Part shown: piece after piece, positions 6,470-14,249 of the stretch
Position numbering within the stretch: position 1 is the first letter of the stretch
Layout: each line of letters starts with the position of its first letter
Assembly (NCBI GenBank): GCA_002479415.1
Contig: DLMZ01000008.1
Location: 1-16,256, forward strand
DNA from: Firmicutes bacterium UBA7523
GTDB lineage: Bacteria; Bacillota; Dethiobacteria; Dethiobacterales; Dethiobacteraceae
Length of the DNA stretch: 16,256 nt
Direction: 5' to 3'
Notes under the pieces: generated by a model
Told to the model about the DNA's origin: nothing
What the model saw: only the letters and a program-made list of their open reading frames with translations
Database searches by the model: none
Translations under genes and position numbers: made by a program

Positions 6470-7277
6470 TTTCAAAACAGGCAGTATCTTCTCACGCAAA
6501 ACAGGCGGGGAGCATCAGACTCCCGAGCCGGAAAGCGACAACCAGGTGCTTGCCGTGTGGGGCAGCCCATCCTCCGGCAAGACAGTCGTCAGCGTCAAGC
6601 TGGCCAAATACCTTGCCGACAAACGCAGGAATGTGGTACTTCTGCTCTGTGATATGACGACACCCATGGTCCCCTGCATCTGCCCGCCTTCCGACATTGA
6701 ACATGAAAAGTCACTGGGCAGCATTCTTGCCGCTGCCCAGGTGACCGACAATCTTATCAGGCAGAATTGCATATTGCACAGAAAGCAGAGCTTTATTACC
6801 ATCATTGGCATGCTCAAAGGTGAAAATGTATTTACCTACCCGTCCTACACAGCGGAGCAGGCGTCGGAGCTTATCGGTCATCTGCGAAACATTGCGCCGA
6901 ATATCATTGTCGACTGCGGCAGCACTATCGCCGGCGACATCCTGTCGGCGGTTGCTCTGATGGAATCCGATGCGGTGCTGCGCCTGGTCAGCTGTGATAT
7001 TAAATCCATCAGCTATCTTTCATCCCAGCTCCCTTTGCTGATGGACCGGAAATGGGATGCCGACAAGCAGTACAAAATCGCCTCCAACGTGAAGCAGTAT
7101 GAGGCGATGGAAAACATTGAGCAGATATTAAGCGGCGTGGCCTTTAAAATCCCGCACTCTCAGGAAGTTGAGCAGCAATATCTGGCCGGGGACCTGTTCA
7201 GGGACCTGGGGCTGAAAGAAAGCCGGGGCTTCAGAAAGGAAATTGAAAAAATCAGCAAGGAGGTGTTTGGAATATGA
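6462..7277 (+). CDS. CpaE/TadZ-like P-loop NTPase (MinD/ParA superfamily)
   Basis: A 271-residue cytosolic protein. A Walker A loop GSPSSGKT occupies residues 34-41 after a V-L-A-V-W strand, and an LLLCDMTTP strand near 65 corresponds to the switch I or A' region. N-I-I-V-D-C-G-S is the probable Walker B strand. The early signature lysine of classical ParA/MinD proteins (K-G-G-x-x-K-T) is absent, as in several CpaE/TadZ proteins, so ATPase activity may be weak or of a different type. TadZ-type proteins place the Tad machine in the cell. The gene lies between cpaB and the ATPase gene, the expected place, and overlaps both neighbours (8 and 4 bases). Confidence 0.82.
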   Translation: MINFKTGSIFSRKTGGEHQTPEPESDNQVLAVWGSPSSGKTVVSVKLAKYLADKRRNVVLLLCDMTTPMVPCICPPSDIEHEKSLGSILAAAQVTDNLIRQNCILHRKQSFITIIGMLKGENVFTYPSYTAEQASELIGHLRNIAPNIIVDCGSTIAGDILSAVALMESDAVLRLVSCDIKSISYLSSQLPLLMDRKWDADKQYKIASNVKQYEAMENIEQILSGVAFKIPHSQEVEQQYLAGDLFRDLGLKESRGFRKEIEKISKEVFGI

Positions 7278-8638
7278 GCATCAATACAGCCACTAACCAC
7301 AGCCTCTTTTTCAGCCCGGACGACACATCAAAAGATTTCGCTGCCGTCCTTCGCGATGTGCAGGAATATATCTCGGGCAAATACTCCTCACTCATTCTGG
7401 ACGGAAACAAGAATGAAGCCAGGGAGCAGGTCAAGCGGTATATCCGCAAATACCTGATGGATTGCCGCATTGCCGTAAAGGGCATGACCACAGAGCAGCT
7501 AATCGATGCGCTGTATGCGGAGATGGCCGAGTTCAGTTTTTTAACTAAATATATCTTCGGCACTGGCATTGAGGAAATAGATGTGAATGCCTGGGACGAC
7601 ATCGAAGTCCAATACTCCAACGGGCAGACCGTCAAGCTGGACGAACACTTTGACTCTCCCGCACACGCCGTTAACGTAGTTCGCCGAATGCTCCATGTAT
7701 CCGGCATGGTGCTGGACAACGCAAGCCCGGCCATTCTCGGGCACCTGTCCAAAAACATCCGTATCGCTGTACTGAAAACTCCTCTTGTTGACGAGGATGT
7801 GGGAGTGGCGGCTTCTATCAGGATCGTCAATCCGCAGCATATGGAAAAAGCCGACTTTATCAGCGGCGGCACCGCCACAGAAGATATGCTGGACTTCCTT
7901 TCCGAATGCCTGCGCTACGGAATATCTGTGTGTGTGGCCGGTGCCACAAGCTCCGGCAAAACCACCCTGGCCGGATGGCTGTTAAGCACCATTCCCGAAT
8001 CCAAAAGGGTCTTTACCATTGAAAACGGAAGCCGCGAGCTTGCCCTGGTAAGCAAAAAAGAAGGGAAAACCGTCAACAGCGTCATCCATACACTCACACG
8101 CTCCAGTGAAAACGAAAAGCAGAACATTGACCAGGACGTTCTGCTGGATATAGCCCTGCGCTTTAATCCCGAAATTATATGTGTGGGGGAAATGCGTTCA
8201 TCCGAAGCCTATACCGCACAGGAAGCTGCCAGGACCGGCCACACGGTGCTGACTACTATCCACAGCAACTCCTGTGAAGCCACATGGCGCAGGATGGTTA
8301 CCCTCTGCAAAAGAAAATACGACATTGCCGATGATACCCTGATGTCCCTTGTCACCGAGGCTTTCCCTGTTGTGGTCTTTGCCAAGCAGCTTGAAAATAA
8401 GCAGCGCAAGGTTATGGAAGTGATGGAGTGCGAAATACTGCCGGACGGGGAGAAGAATTACCGTAGCCTGTTCCGTTTCAACATCACCGATAACCGCATG
8501 GAAGGCGGCAAGTTTATTATTAGCGGAGAACATCGGCAGGAAAACATCATTTCGCAAAGCTTGCAGAAGCGCTTTCTGGAAAACGGGATGCCTCAGGAGT
8601 TTCTCAAGAAAATGCTGAAGGGAGGCTCAGCCCTGTGA
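7274..8638 (+). CDS. tadA: TadA/CpaF secretion ATPase
   Basis: A 454-residue traffic ATPase of the VirB11/CpaF family that powers pilus assembly. Walker A is G-A-T-S-S-G-K-T at residues 223-230. Walker B ends with I-I-C-V-G-E-M-R at 301-308, the Glu being the likely catalytic base. A His box G-H-T-V-L-T-T-I-H-S-N-S starts at 322. The N-terminal domain includes the conserved E-E-I-D-V-N segment near residue 97. The start ATG overlaps the upstream stop (ATGA), and the stop overlaps the GTG start of tadB, so synthesis of the ATPase and its membrane platform is coupled. All catalytic residues are present and the enzyme should be active. Confidence 0.95.
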   Translation: MSINTATNHSLFFSPDDTSKDFAAVLRDVQEYISGKYSSLILDGNKNEAREQVKRYIRKYLMDCRIAVKGMTTEQLIDALYAEMAEFSFLTKYIFGTGIEEIDVNAWDDIEVQYSNGQTVKLDEHFDSPAHAVNVVRRMLHVSGMVLDNASPAILGHLSKNIRIAVLKTPLVDEDVGVAASIRIVNPQHMEKADFISGGTATEDMLDFLSECLRYGISVCVAGATSSGKTTLAGWLLSTIPESKRVFTIENGSRELALVSKKEGKTVNSVIHTLTRSSENEKQNIDQDVLLDIALRFNPEIICVGEMRSSEAYTAQEAARTGHTVLTTIHSNSCEATWRRMVTLCKRKYDIADDTLMSLVTEAFPVVVFAKQLENKQRKVMEVMECEILPDGEKNYRSLFRFNITDNRMEGGKFIISGEHRQENIISQSLQKRFLENGMPQEFLKKMLKGGSAL

Positions 8639-9564
8639 CCATACTTCAGCTTGCTGCCTGCATCGGCATTATAATGGGCAGCTTTATGCTCTTAGAGCTC
8701 TCGCCTATGAAATTTGCCGACAGCCTGTTTAGCTTTCTGACCGCAAAACCCAAAACCATCAAGGATGAAATCAACGAAGCAACACACAGGAAAAAGCCTT
8801 CTCTGTTCCGCAGAGAAATAATGGAGGCCCAGGATATCCTCAGGCTGACCGGCCGGAGCAGCCGATTTTCTTTAATCTGCGTCTGCTCTCTGGGGCTGTT
8901 TGCCCTGGGTGTCTCCCTTGCCGTCCTGTTAGAGAATGTGTTCCTTGTGCCGGTGCTTGCCGTCGGCTTTATGTTCATGCCCTTCTGGTATGTGAAGCTG
9001 ACGGCAAACCACTACAAAAATGATATCGCCGCAGAGCTGGAAACTGCACTGTCCATTATTACGACATCATATCTTAGAAACGAAAATATTCTGACTGCCG
9101 CAGAGGAAAACATCGATTATCTAAACCCTCCGGTAAGCAAAGTGCTGGGTGAGTTTCTGACACAGATGAAAATGATTGACCCCGATGTTGACGCAGCGCT
9201 GAGTGCAATGAAGCCCAAGATTGACAATGAGATATTCCGGGAATGGTGCGATGCCGTCAGCGCATGCCAGCATGACCGGGGGCTCAAAACAACGCTCACG
9301 CCCATTGTAAACAAGCTTTCCGACATGCGGATCGTCAACGCGGAGCTGGAATACCTGATGTTCGGGCCGAGGAAGGAATTCATCATCATGACAATCTTCG
9401 TCATCGGCAACATTCCCCTGATGCATGCAGTCAACCAGTCATGGTACAACACTCTGATGCACACGGCGGCGGGGCAGATTATCCTTGCGGCAACAGCTGC
9501 CCTGGTATTTGTTTCAACAGCCTTTGTAATCAAGCTGACCAAGCCTATAGAGTTCCGGAGGTGA
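8635..9564 (+). CDS. tadB: TadB-like inner-membrane platform protein (T2SF family)
   Basis: A 309-residue membrane protein with a GTG start at 8635 overlapping the tadA stop by 4 bases; GGGAGG lies just upstream. It has an N-terminal helix, a pair of helices around residues 80-125 ending in F-W-Y-V-K-L, a soluble T2SF domain around 130-245, and two C-terminal helices. The order matches TadB/GspF proteins, which form the platform on which the ATPase works. It is one half of a TadB-TadC pair with the next gene. Within the soluble domain an S-Y-L-R-N-E segment and an acidic D-P-D-V-D-A-A-L stretch are visible. Confidence 0.88.
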   Translation: MTILQLAACIGIIMGSFMLLELSPMKFADSLFSFLTAKPKTIKDEINEATHRKKPSLFRREIMEAQDILRLTGRSSRFSLICVCSLGLFALGVSLAVLLENVFLVPVLAVGFMFMPFWYVKLTANHYKNDIAAELETALSIITTSYLRNENILTAAEENIDYLNPPVSKVLGEFLTQMKMIDPDVDAALSAMKPKIDNEIFREWCDAVSACQHDRGLKTTLTPIVNKLSDMRIVNAELEYLMFGPRKEFIIMTIFVIGNIPLMHAVNQSWYNTLMHTAAGQIILAATAALVFVSTAFVIKLTKPIEFRR

Positions 9565-9571
9565 AAACAAA

Positions 9572-10444
9572 TTGACAACCCTGCTTTTTTTATTTGCAGC
9601 CTTCCTGGCAGCCGGCCTCTTTTTTATCCTCGCGGATATACTGAAGCTGCCGGCCATTAAAGCCTCCAAGGCTGTGCTCAATGCGGGACGAAAAGACAAT
9701 AAGCTTTCCCGCACGGCGGATGCGCTGCTTCTGGATGCGGCAATCAGGCTTTCCAAATTCATCTGCATGGACGAGTACAGAAAAAGCCGCCTGAAAAACA
9801 TCCTCAAGGCTTCAGGCATCCGGATGACTCCCGAAACATACACGGCTTATGCATATGTAAAGGCAGGGGCAGTACTCCTTGGAGTGGTACCCTGCCTTCT
9901 GCTTATGCCGCTGGCTAGCCCGGTGCCCGTCTTTCTTGCCATAGCAGTTTACTTTAAGGAAAGCCGGAGAGCCGATGAATGCATAAGAGCCAAGAGAGAA
10001 ATAATCGAGGGTGAGCTTCCCAGGTTTGTGGCTTCTGTTGAGCAAGAACTGCGAAACAGCCGCGACGTGCTGTCCATCCTGGAGAACTTCAAGAAGACGG
10101 CCGGCACCGCATTTGCCGGTGAACTGGATATGGTTTGCGCCGATATGCGCTCCTCAAGCTACGAAGCGGCGCTGACCCGGTTTGAGGCAAGGCTGAATTC
10201 CCCCCAGCTCTCCGATGTGGTGCGGGGGCTCATCGGTGTGCTACGCGGCGATGACGGAGGGATTTATTTTAAAATGCTTGCCCATGATTTCAAACTGCTG
10301 GAGCTACAGAAGCTCAAAACACAGGCACAGAAGATCCCGCCGAAAATCCGCATCTTTTCTTTCCTGATGCTGATGTGCTTCCTGCTGACCTATCTTATTA
10401 TTATGGCTATGGAAATACTCAAATCCCTTGGCGGTATGTTCTAG
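9572..10444 (+). CDS. tadC: TadC-like inner-membrane platform protein (T2SF family)
   Basis: A 290-residue membrane protein with TTG 9572 as start, 8 bases after CCGGAGGTGA. It has an N-terminal helix (about 3-28), two hydrophobic segments near 88-128, a soluble T2SF domain around 145-260 with E-L-P-R-F-V-A-S-V-E-Q-E-L, and a C-terminal helix with an F-L-M-L-M-C-F-L-L core. Size and order fit TadC, the partner of TadB. The gene follows tadB by only 7 bases. Sequence similarity to the preceding protein is weak, as is normal for TadB/TadC. Confidence 0.85.
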   Translation: MTTLLFLFAAFLAAGLFFILADILKLPAIKASKAVLNAGRKDNKLSRTADALLLDAAIRLSKFICMDEYRKSRLKNILKASGIRMTPETYTAYAYVKAGAVLLGVVPCLLLMPLASPVPVFLAIAVYFKESRRADECIRAKREIIEGELPRFVASVEQELRNSRDVLSILENFKKTAGTAFAGELDMVCADMRSSSYEAALTRFEARLNSPQLSDVVRGLIGVLRGDDGGIYFKMLAHDFKLLELQKLKTQAQKIPPKIRIFSFLMLMCFLLTYLIIMAMEILKSLGGMF

Positions 10445-10468
10445 CAACGAGCGATAAAGGAGGATGCC

Positions 10469-10861
10469 ATGAATAACATCAAAAACAACCGGGGTGAGAG
10501 CTATATAGATACGGCTGTGCTTGTGCTCTGCGCCATGCTTGTTGTTGCCCTGGCCGTCAAAGTCTTTCCTATCTACATTGCCAAAAGCCAGCTTGATACC
10601 TTCGCCAATGAACTGTGCAGGGAAGCGGAAATTGCAGGCCGGGTAGGCAGTGAAACTAGTGCAAGGGCGCAGGTGCTTCGGGAAAAAACAGGGCTTGACC
10701 CAGATATCTCGTGGTCAAAGACTGGCAAGATACAGCTTAATGAAGAATTTACTGTGACTCTATCCATGCAGGCTGACATCGGACTCTTTGCCGGTTTCCG
10801 CTCTTTTCCCGTCACCTTGAAGTCAAAAGCTGCGGGAAAAAGTGAGGTATATTACAAATGA
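10469..10861 (+). CDS. TadE-like pseudopilin (DUF4320-type)
   Basis: A 130-residue protein with ATG 10469 after AAAGGAGGAT. A nine-residue leader ends R-G, followed by E10-S-Y-I-D14-T-A and a hydrophobic helix (about 15-34). The site has the same G|E-x-aromatic-x-D-T-A form as the small pilin upstream, again with Asp at mature position 5, so the same peptidase should process it. The exported part of about 95 residues is beta-rich. I recall this arrangement as DUF4320 proteins found next to Tad genes in Firmicutes. It is likely a minor pilin or initiator of the filament. Its stop overlaps the next start (ATGA). Confidence 0.78.
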   Translation: MNNIKNNRGESYIDTAVLVLCAMLVVALAVKVFPIYIAKSQLDTFANELCREAEIAGRVGSETSARAQVLREKTGLDPDISWSKTGKIQLNEEFTVTLSMQADIGLFAGFRSFPVTLKSKAAGKSEVYYK

Positions 10862-11403
10862 TTAAAATTAATGGTATAATAAGGGAAAGCAAAGGGTCGT
10901 CGTTTCCCCTGATTGTTGCGATTGCCCTTGTTCTTCTCCTCATTATGTGCGGCATAACCGAATACATGAGGCTGATGATAATCGCCTCAGGCGTGCGGGA
11001 TGCCGTTCAGTCTGCCGTAATTGCAACAGCTAACGACAACTATGCAAACGTCTATCACAGCGTTCGCGAAGGGTATTCAGGAGGCTATTTATTATCCGGG
11101 GCTTCCTGGACAGACAGCCTTGATTACGGAGATATATATGACCGCCTTGACCGGACACTAGGCCTGCAGGAAGCAGGCGGCGAGCATATAAAGTACGCCG
11201 GAGGGGCTGTGGAGTATAAGCTATCCAACCTTTCGGTGGAGATTATTAATGCGCCCTTTGCTCCGGGAAATCCGGCTTCAGAGCAGAAATTCCTTGCAGA
11301 TGCGGCAATCACCCTAGAGGTTCCGGTGTCCTTTGGCGGCAAAGCACTGCCGCCTATGCGCATAAAACTTAAGGTAAGAGCCGGATATACCCCCAAATTC
11401 TAA
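10858..11403 (+). CDS. TadE/TadF-like second pseudopilin
   Basis: A 181-residue protein. After a 13-residue leader ending K-G there is S-S-F-P-L and a long hydrophobic helix (about 18-36, with a V-L-L-L-I-M-C core), then a soluble domain of about 140 residues. It looks like a TadE/TadF-type pseudopilin but has no acidic residue at mature position 5, and a Pro lies in the site, so processing is less certain than for its two siblings. The soluble part contains G-G-Y-L-L-S-G-A-S-W, an A-P-F-A-P-G-N turn, and ends in beta strands. It overlaps the upstream gene by 4 bases. Confidence 0.7.
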   Translation: MIKINGIIRESKGSSFPLIVAIALVLLLIMCGITEYMRLMIIASGVRDAVQSAVIATANDNYANVYHSVREGYSGGYLLSGASWTDSLDYGDIYDRLDRTLGLQEAGGEHIKYAGGAVEYKLSNLSVEIINAPFAPGNPASEQKFLADAAITLEVPVSFGGKALPPMRIKLKVRAGYTPKF

Positions 11404-11495
11404 ACATTCACGACATTCCACTAGATTTTGTCAATATTTTCTGGTAGGGTGTGAATTAAAAGGGACAATTTAAACAAGAGGAGGTTAAAACCCCT
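11404..11495 (+). other. short intergenic gap, nothing assignable
   Basis: A gap of 92 bases that is more AT-rich than its flanks. A TTGTCA resembles a -35 element, but no -10 lies at a proper distance, so I do not call a promoter. It contains the ribosome site of the following gene (GAGGAGG at 11478-11484). Confidence 0.4.
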
Positions 11496-11984
11496 ATGAA
11501 AAATATAACAGATAAGAACAAAAGAGTGCTGTTGGCCTGGGGCCTTGCCGTTGTTTGCATTTTTCTCATAGCTGCTATTTCATCCAAACTTGACATAAAA
11601 CCTGCCCAAGACGATGCAACCCCGCCTTCCGTTACGGTACCCGGAGACGTTAACCCTGCAGTCAGCTTCGATGGAGAAACGGCAGACGAAAAAGACGAGG
11701 TTGTGGTAAAGCAGGCAGATGACGCCAATGAAACCGATCAGTCTGATCCGCCGCCAAAGCCAACACCCCTGGGCGACACAACAAACCCCGCAAAGCCTCC
11801 CGAATATAAAGAGGAAGATACGACAGTGAGCAAACCGGCAGAACCCAAGGCGGGGGATAAGAATGAAAAAGGGCAGGTATGGTTCCCAGGCTTTGGCTGG
11901 GTAAATGACGAAGGCGGTGGGACAGAGGTAAATGAGGTAGGCTCTGATGGTGACATTAATAAACAGGTTGGAACTATGGATTAG
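11496..11984 (+). CDS. membrane-anchored acidic Pro-rich protein (DUF6550-like)
   Basis: A 162-residue protein with ATG 11496, 11 bases after GAGGAGG. It has an N-terminal membrane helix at 11-29. A long low-complexity linker follows at about 35-125, rich in Asp, Glu, Pro, Thr and Lys. A short conserved-looking end module contains W-F-P-G-F-G-W (129-135). No second helix is seen, so most of the chain should be outside the membrane and could span the cell wall. DUF6550 is recalled from similar Tad-like loci and is not verified. A strong hairpin terminator follows 22 bases after the stop, ending this section. Confidence 0.65.
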   Translation: MKNITDKNKRVLLAWGLAVVCIFLIAAISSKLDIKPAQDDATPPSVTVPGDVNPAVSFDGETADEKDEVVVKQADDANETDQSDPPPKPTPLGDTTNPAKPPEYKEEDTTVSKPAEPKAGDKNEKGQVWFPGFGWVNDEGGGTEVNEVGSDGDINKQVGTMD

Positions 11985-12006
11985 CCTTTAAATAATTAAA
12001 CAGCTC

Positions 12007-12036
12007 AAAAAGCACAGCTTGGACGCTGTGCTTTTT
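12007..12036 (+). terminator. strong rho-independent terminator
   Basis: A perfect 12-base inverted repeat, AAAAAGCACAGC (12007-12018) and GCTGTGCTTTTT (12025-12036), with a 6-base loop. The A-run and T-run make it potentially bidirectional. It lies between the pilus machinery genes and the large secreted protein gene, whose ribosome site starts only 8 bases later, so the secreted protein either depends on readthrough or has a weak promoter of its own that I cannot identify. Confidence 0.88.
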
Positions 12037-12055
12037 GCTGTTCAAGGAGGCCTTT

Positions 12056-13783
12056 ATGAGACGAACGCTTAGTATCTTTCTTATATTAGTCTTGTTTTTG
12101 ACTTTTTTGTCTCCCTTAACTGCCTCTGCTGAGGGAGAAGGAAACATTGACCATGGAGGCGGGGGGATGGGCAGTGGTACGAACTTGAATTACTGGAGTC
12201 CGGGCGATGAGGGGGTACGCGTTACCGTAGTCAGAGCGAGTGACAGAACTCCAGTAACAGTGCCAATTGATTTTACAAATAAAAACCCAGGCCATTTGAT
12301 GCACTTCGGTAAGGTTTCAAAGATAGCGTATACCGGCGGCAGAGCGTTAATTCCTTCTACGGGAACGTATACTTGTAATAAACCAGACATAACAATACCC
12401 AAAATAATAAGCTCAGGGAGCGGCAGTTCAAGTATAGAAGAAATCAAAAGATATTTTTGCTCCGAATACATGATTATGACCATTTCAGAAATTACCGGCT
12501 TTGATTACGACACCCTAATTAACGGGGATTACAGAATACTGCTGGAACCAATCGCTTACATGACCTTCAACGGAATCAGGATGGCAATGACTGCAACGGA
12601 AGCGGCGTTGTATGACAGAGTCCTGGGCGGCGGGCTGCGCAGCAAGATGGGAAACTTGACGCATAAGAACCTGCCGCTGGCCATGTTTCTGGAAACACCG
12701 GACTTGAGTTATCCCGCATGGTCAGGCTCCAAGACGAACATTGTTTCCAACGCCGATATTATTTCCTCCCTCGGGCTTGGCATTGTGCGGTTTTCAGATG
12801 CAGAAGTTCCTTCGGAGCTGACTGCATATGATTATGAGTATAGGGTCAACACCGAAGTTGTTACGGCAGTCACCGTCCGGGGAGGGCAGGCCGATCCCGA
12901 CCGGCCGGTATCGGTGACTTTTGATATTAACGGGAAAAGCTATAAGGTAAATAATGTTTACTATCCAAACGGCGACAGCCAGCTCGTGTGGGTGCGCTGG
13001 ACAACCCCATCTGCCCCGCAGACCATGAACATTTATGTGAGCGCATCGGGGACCGGATCGCAAAGCAACAGGACTATCACCGTTAAGATTACAGATTTAT
13101 CCCAAAACGAACCCCCTAACCCAACTGCTAATGACCGAAACGACTCCTACTCAACACTGAGCGTTCCCAGCAAGCAACAGAAAACCACAGCTTCATGGGG
13201 GGTATGGTCTGCACGGTGGCGTGCACATTGGGTTTGGATTAGCAGCTGGTCCTGGTACAGCGACGGAGAAGGGGGCGGGTACTGGCAGGATAATGGCCGA
13301 TGGCAGGATCGCGGTTGGTGGGAGTTCGACTGGAACCCTTACTCAGCAAGCCTGACCGCATCTAAAAACATTAAGCCGGATGACAAGGTGCCCACTGCAG
13401 CGGGAAAAAACATGAAGTCCGGATACGGCTTTAACATCAGTGTCACTGCCGATGTAAGCACCAATCAATCATCTGCAGTTACTGGAGCGCAGACAGCCGT
13501 TACCTATTTTCCGGAGTTTCAATACAATACCTACTGGCGGCTTTTGGACCGAACAAGAATCGGATACAGTGCTGAGTTTGAGTTTAAACAGAACAAATAC
13601 TCCACATACGGCCGGCGTGTTCATTTTACACCGGTGTGGTTTCCCAATGGCAGCTACACCGCCTACACTTATTTGCTGGATTGCTGGACTCCTGCCGGGA
13701 TGCTGTCGATGAACCTTGCCGACACGGTGACAATCCAGGGAAGCTTGTGGGATGACTGGCATATTGCTCCTTTAAAACCATAA
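12056..13783 (+). CDS. large secreted Trp-rich surface protein, candidate pilus-associated adhesin
   Basis: The start is ATG 12056 after AAGGAGG; upstream in-frame codons lie in the terminator. The 575-residue product has a classical signal peptide (1-25, ending T-A-S-A). Next comes a Gly-rich start, a globular part to about 250, and a beta-rich part (about 265-350, V-R-G-G-Q-A-D-P-D-R-P) that may be Ig-like. Residues 381-426 are extreme: 12 Trp in 46, mixed with Arg, Gly and Asp. A further beta-rich domain (about 435-575) completes it. There is no LPXTG motif or C-terminal helix, so it is secreted or held non-covalently. Its location at the end of the pilus locus suggests a tip protein, adhesin or passenger. 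No family was recognised. Confidence 0.72.
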   Translation: MRRTLSIFLILVLFLTFLSPLTASAEGEGNIDHGGGGMGSGTNLNYWSPGDEGVRVTVVRASDRTPVTVPIDFTNKNPGHLMHFGKVSKIAYTGGRALIPSTGTYTCNKPDITIPKIISSGSGSSSIEEIKRYFCSEYMIMTISEITGFDYDTLINGDYRILLEPIAYMTFNGIRMAMTATEAALYDRVLGGGLRSKMGNLTHKNLPLAMFLETPDLSYPAWSGSKTNIVSNADIISSLGLGIVRFSDAEVPSELTAYDYEYRVNTEVVTAVTVRGGQADPDRPVSVTFDINGKSYKVNNVYYPNGDSQLVWVRWTTPSAPQTMNIYVSASGTGSQSNRTITVKITDLSQNEPPNPTANDRNDSYSTLSVPSKQQKTTASWGVWSARWRAHWVWISSWSWYSDGEGGGYWQDNGRWQDRGWWEFDWNPYSASLTASKNIKPDDKVPTAAGKNMKSGYGFNISVTADVSTNQSSAVTGAQTAVTYFPEFQYNTYWRLLDRTRIGYSAEFEFKQNKYSTYGRRVHFTPVWFPNGSYTAYTYLLDCWTPAGMLSMNLADTVTIQGSLWDDWHIAPLKP

Positions 13784-13790
13784 TAAAAAG

Positions 13791-13831
13791 AAGGCTGCCA
13801 GGCATCAATGCCCGGCAGCTTTCTCCTTTTT
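13791..13831 (+). terminator. rho-independent terminator after the secreted protein gene
   Basis: The arm AAGGCTGCCAGGCA pairs with TGCCCGGCAGCTTT with one A-C mismatch and one G-T pair, across a TCAA tetraloop. A TTTCTCCTTTTTC tract follows. It begins 7 bases after the stop of the secreted protein gene and ends before the ribosome site (GAAAGGTGGA) of the DUF3852-like gene. Confidence 0.8.
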
Positions 13832-13857
13832 CAAAACTATGAAAGGTGGAGTTTACA

Positions 13858-14156
13858 GTGAGAAATAGCAAAAGGACTTGGTTTGTTCTTTGCTTCGCCC
13901 TTATGCTGGCAGCGATGTTTTGCGTTAATGCGTATGCCGCCCCGACAGGCGATGTTTCAGGAGCCATTGAGGAAACATGGAAAGATGCGGCTAGGCAGAT
14001 TAAGCAGGTGGTTAACAATGTATTGTTTCCTGCCATAAACCTGATTCTTGCAGTGTTTTTCTTTTCCAAGCTCGGCATGACATACTTTGATTACCGCAAA
14101 CACGGTCAATTTGAATGGGTTGCCCCGGCTATCCTAACGAGGGAGGTGCTAATATA
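13858..14156 (+). pseudogene. DUF3852-like membrane protein, C-terminally truncated
   Basis: The start is GTG 13858, 7 bases after GAAAGGTGGA; the frame is open a little further upstream. The product has a signal peptide (1-27, ending A-Y-A), then A-P-T-G-D-V-S-G-A-I-E, W-K-D-A-A-R-Q-I-K, and a membrane helix at about 56-70, and D-Y-R-K-H-G-Q-F-E-W. This is the start of the DUF3852 type found with Firmicute element secretion genes. As I recall, family members continue with a second membrane helix after A-P-A-I-L; here the frame instead ends TREVLI and stops at 14154-14156. The break coincides with the drop from GC-richer to AT-rich DNA, so it is probably a deletion or recombination junction. 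Function, if any remains, is unknown. Confidence 0.62.
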
Positions 14157-14157
14157 G

Positions 14158-14226
14158 ATGGCATTCATGCTTATTATTCATACCCTTGAAAAACATCAAA
14201 TTAAATTCCAAGATACGCTTGACTAA
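14158..14226 (+). pseudogene. 22-codon fragment after the junction
   Basis: An ATG at 14158 follows a good GGGAGGT (14141-14147) by 10 bases but opens only 22 codons (MAFMLIIHTLEK and so on) before TAA. The ribosome site and start look like those of the gene that would normally follow DUF3852, while the body is AT-rich like the DNA after it. I read it as the start of a lost gene joined to unrelated sequence, or a chance frame. Confidence 0.3.
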
Positions 14227-14236
14227 CAAATACCAT

Positions 14237-14249
14237 AGGGCTTTTTTGT
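14237..14249 (+). other. orphan terminator half (GGGCTTTTTTG)
   Basis: An AGGGC followed by six T has the form of the right arm and T-tract of an intrinsic terminator, but no matching left arm (GCCCT) is found upstream. If it is the end of a terminator whose left part was lost, it marks the right side of the deletion junction that cuts the DUF3852 gene. The rest of 14227-14318 is AT-rich with no gene that I can support. Confidence 0.3.

Noticed and set aside
7252..7878. 208-residue minus-strand open frame opposite tadA
   Set aside because: It lies wholly antisense to a strong ATPase gene with intact motifs, has Ser/Thr-rich composition typical of antisense frames, and has no ribosome site of note.
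11429..11460. TTGTCA as a -35 before the Pro-rich protein gene
   Set aside because: No -10-like hexamer at 15-19 bases; GTGAAT or AATTAA are at poor distances.
13626..14078. 150-residue minus-strand frame across the end of the secreted protein and the DUF3852-like gene
   Set aside because: It spans a terminator hairpin and the opposite strands of two genes with good starts; it is a shadow.
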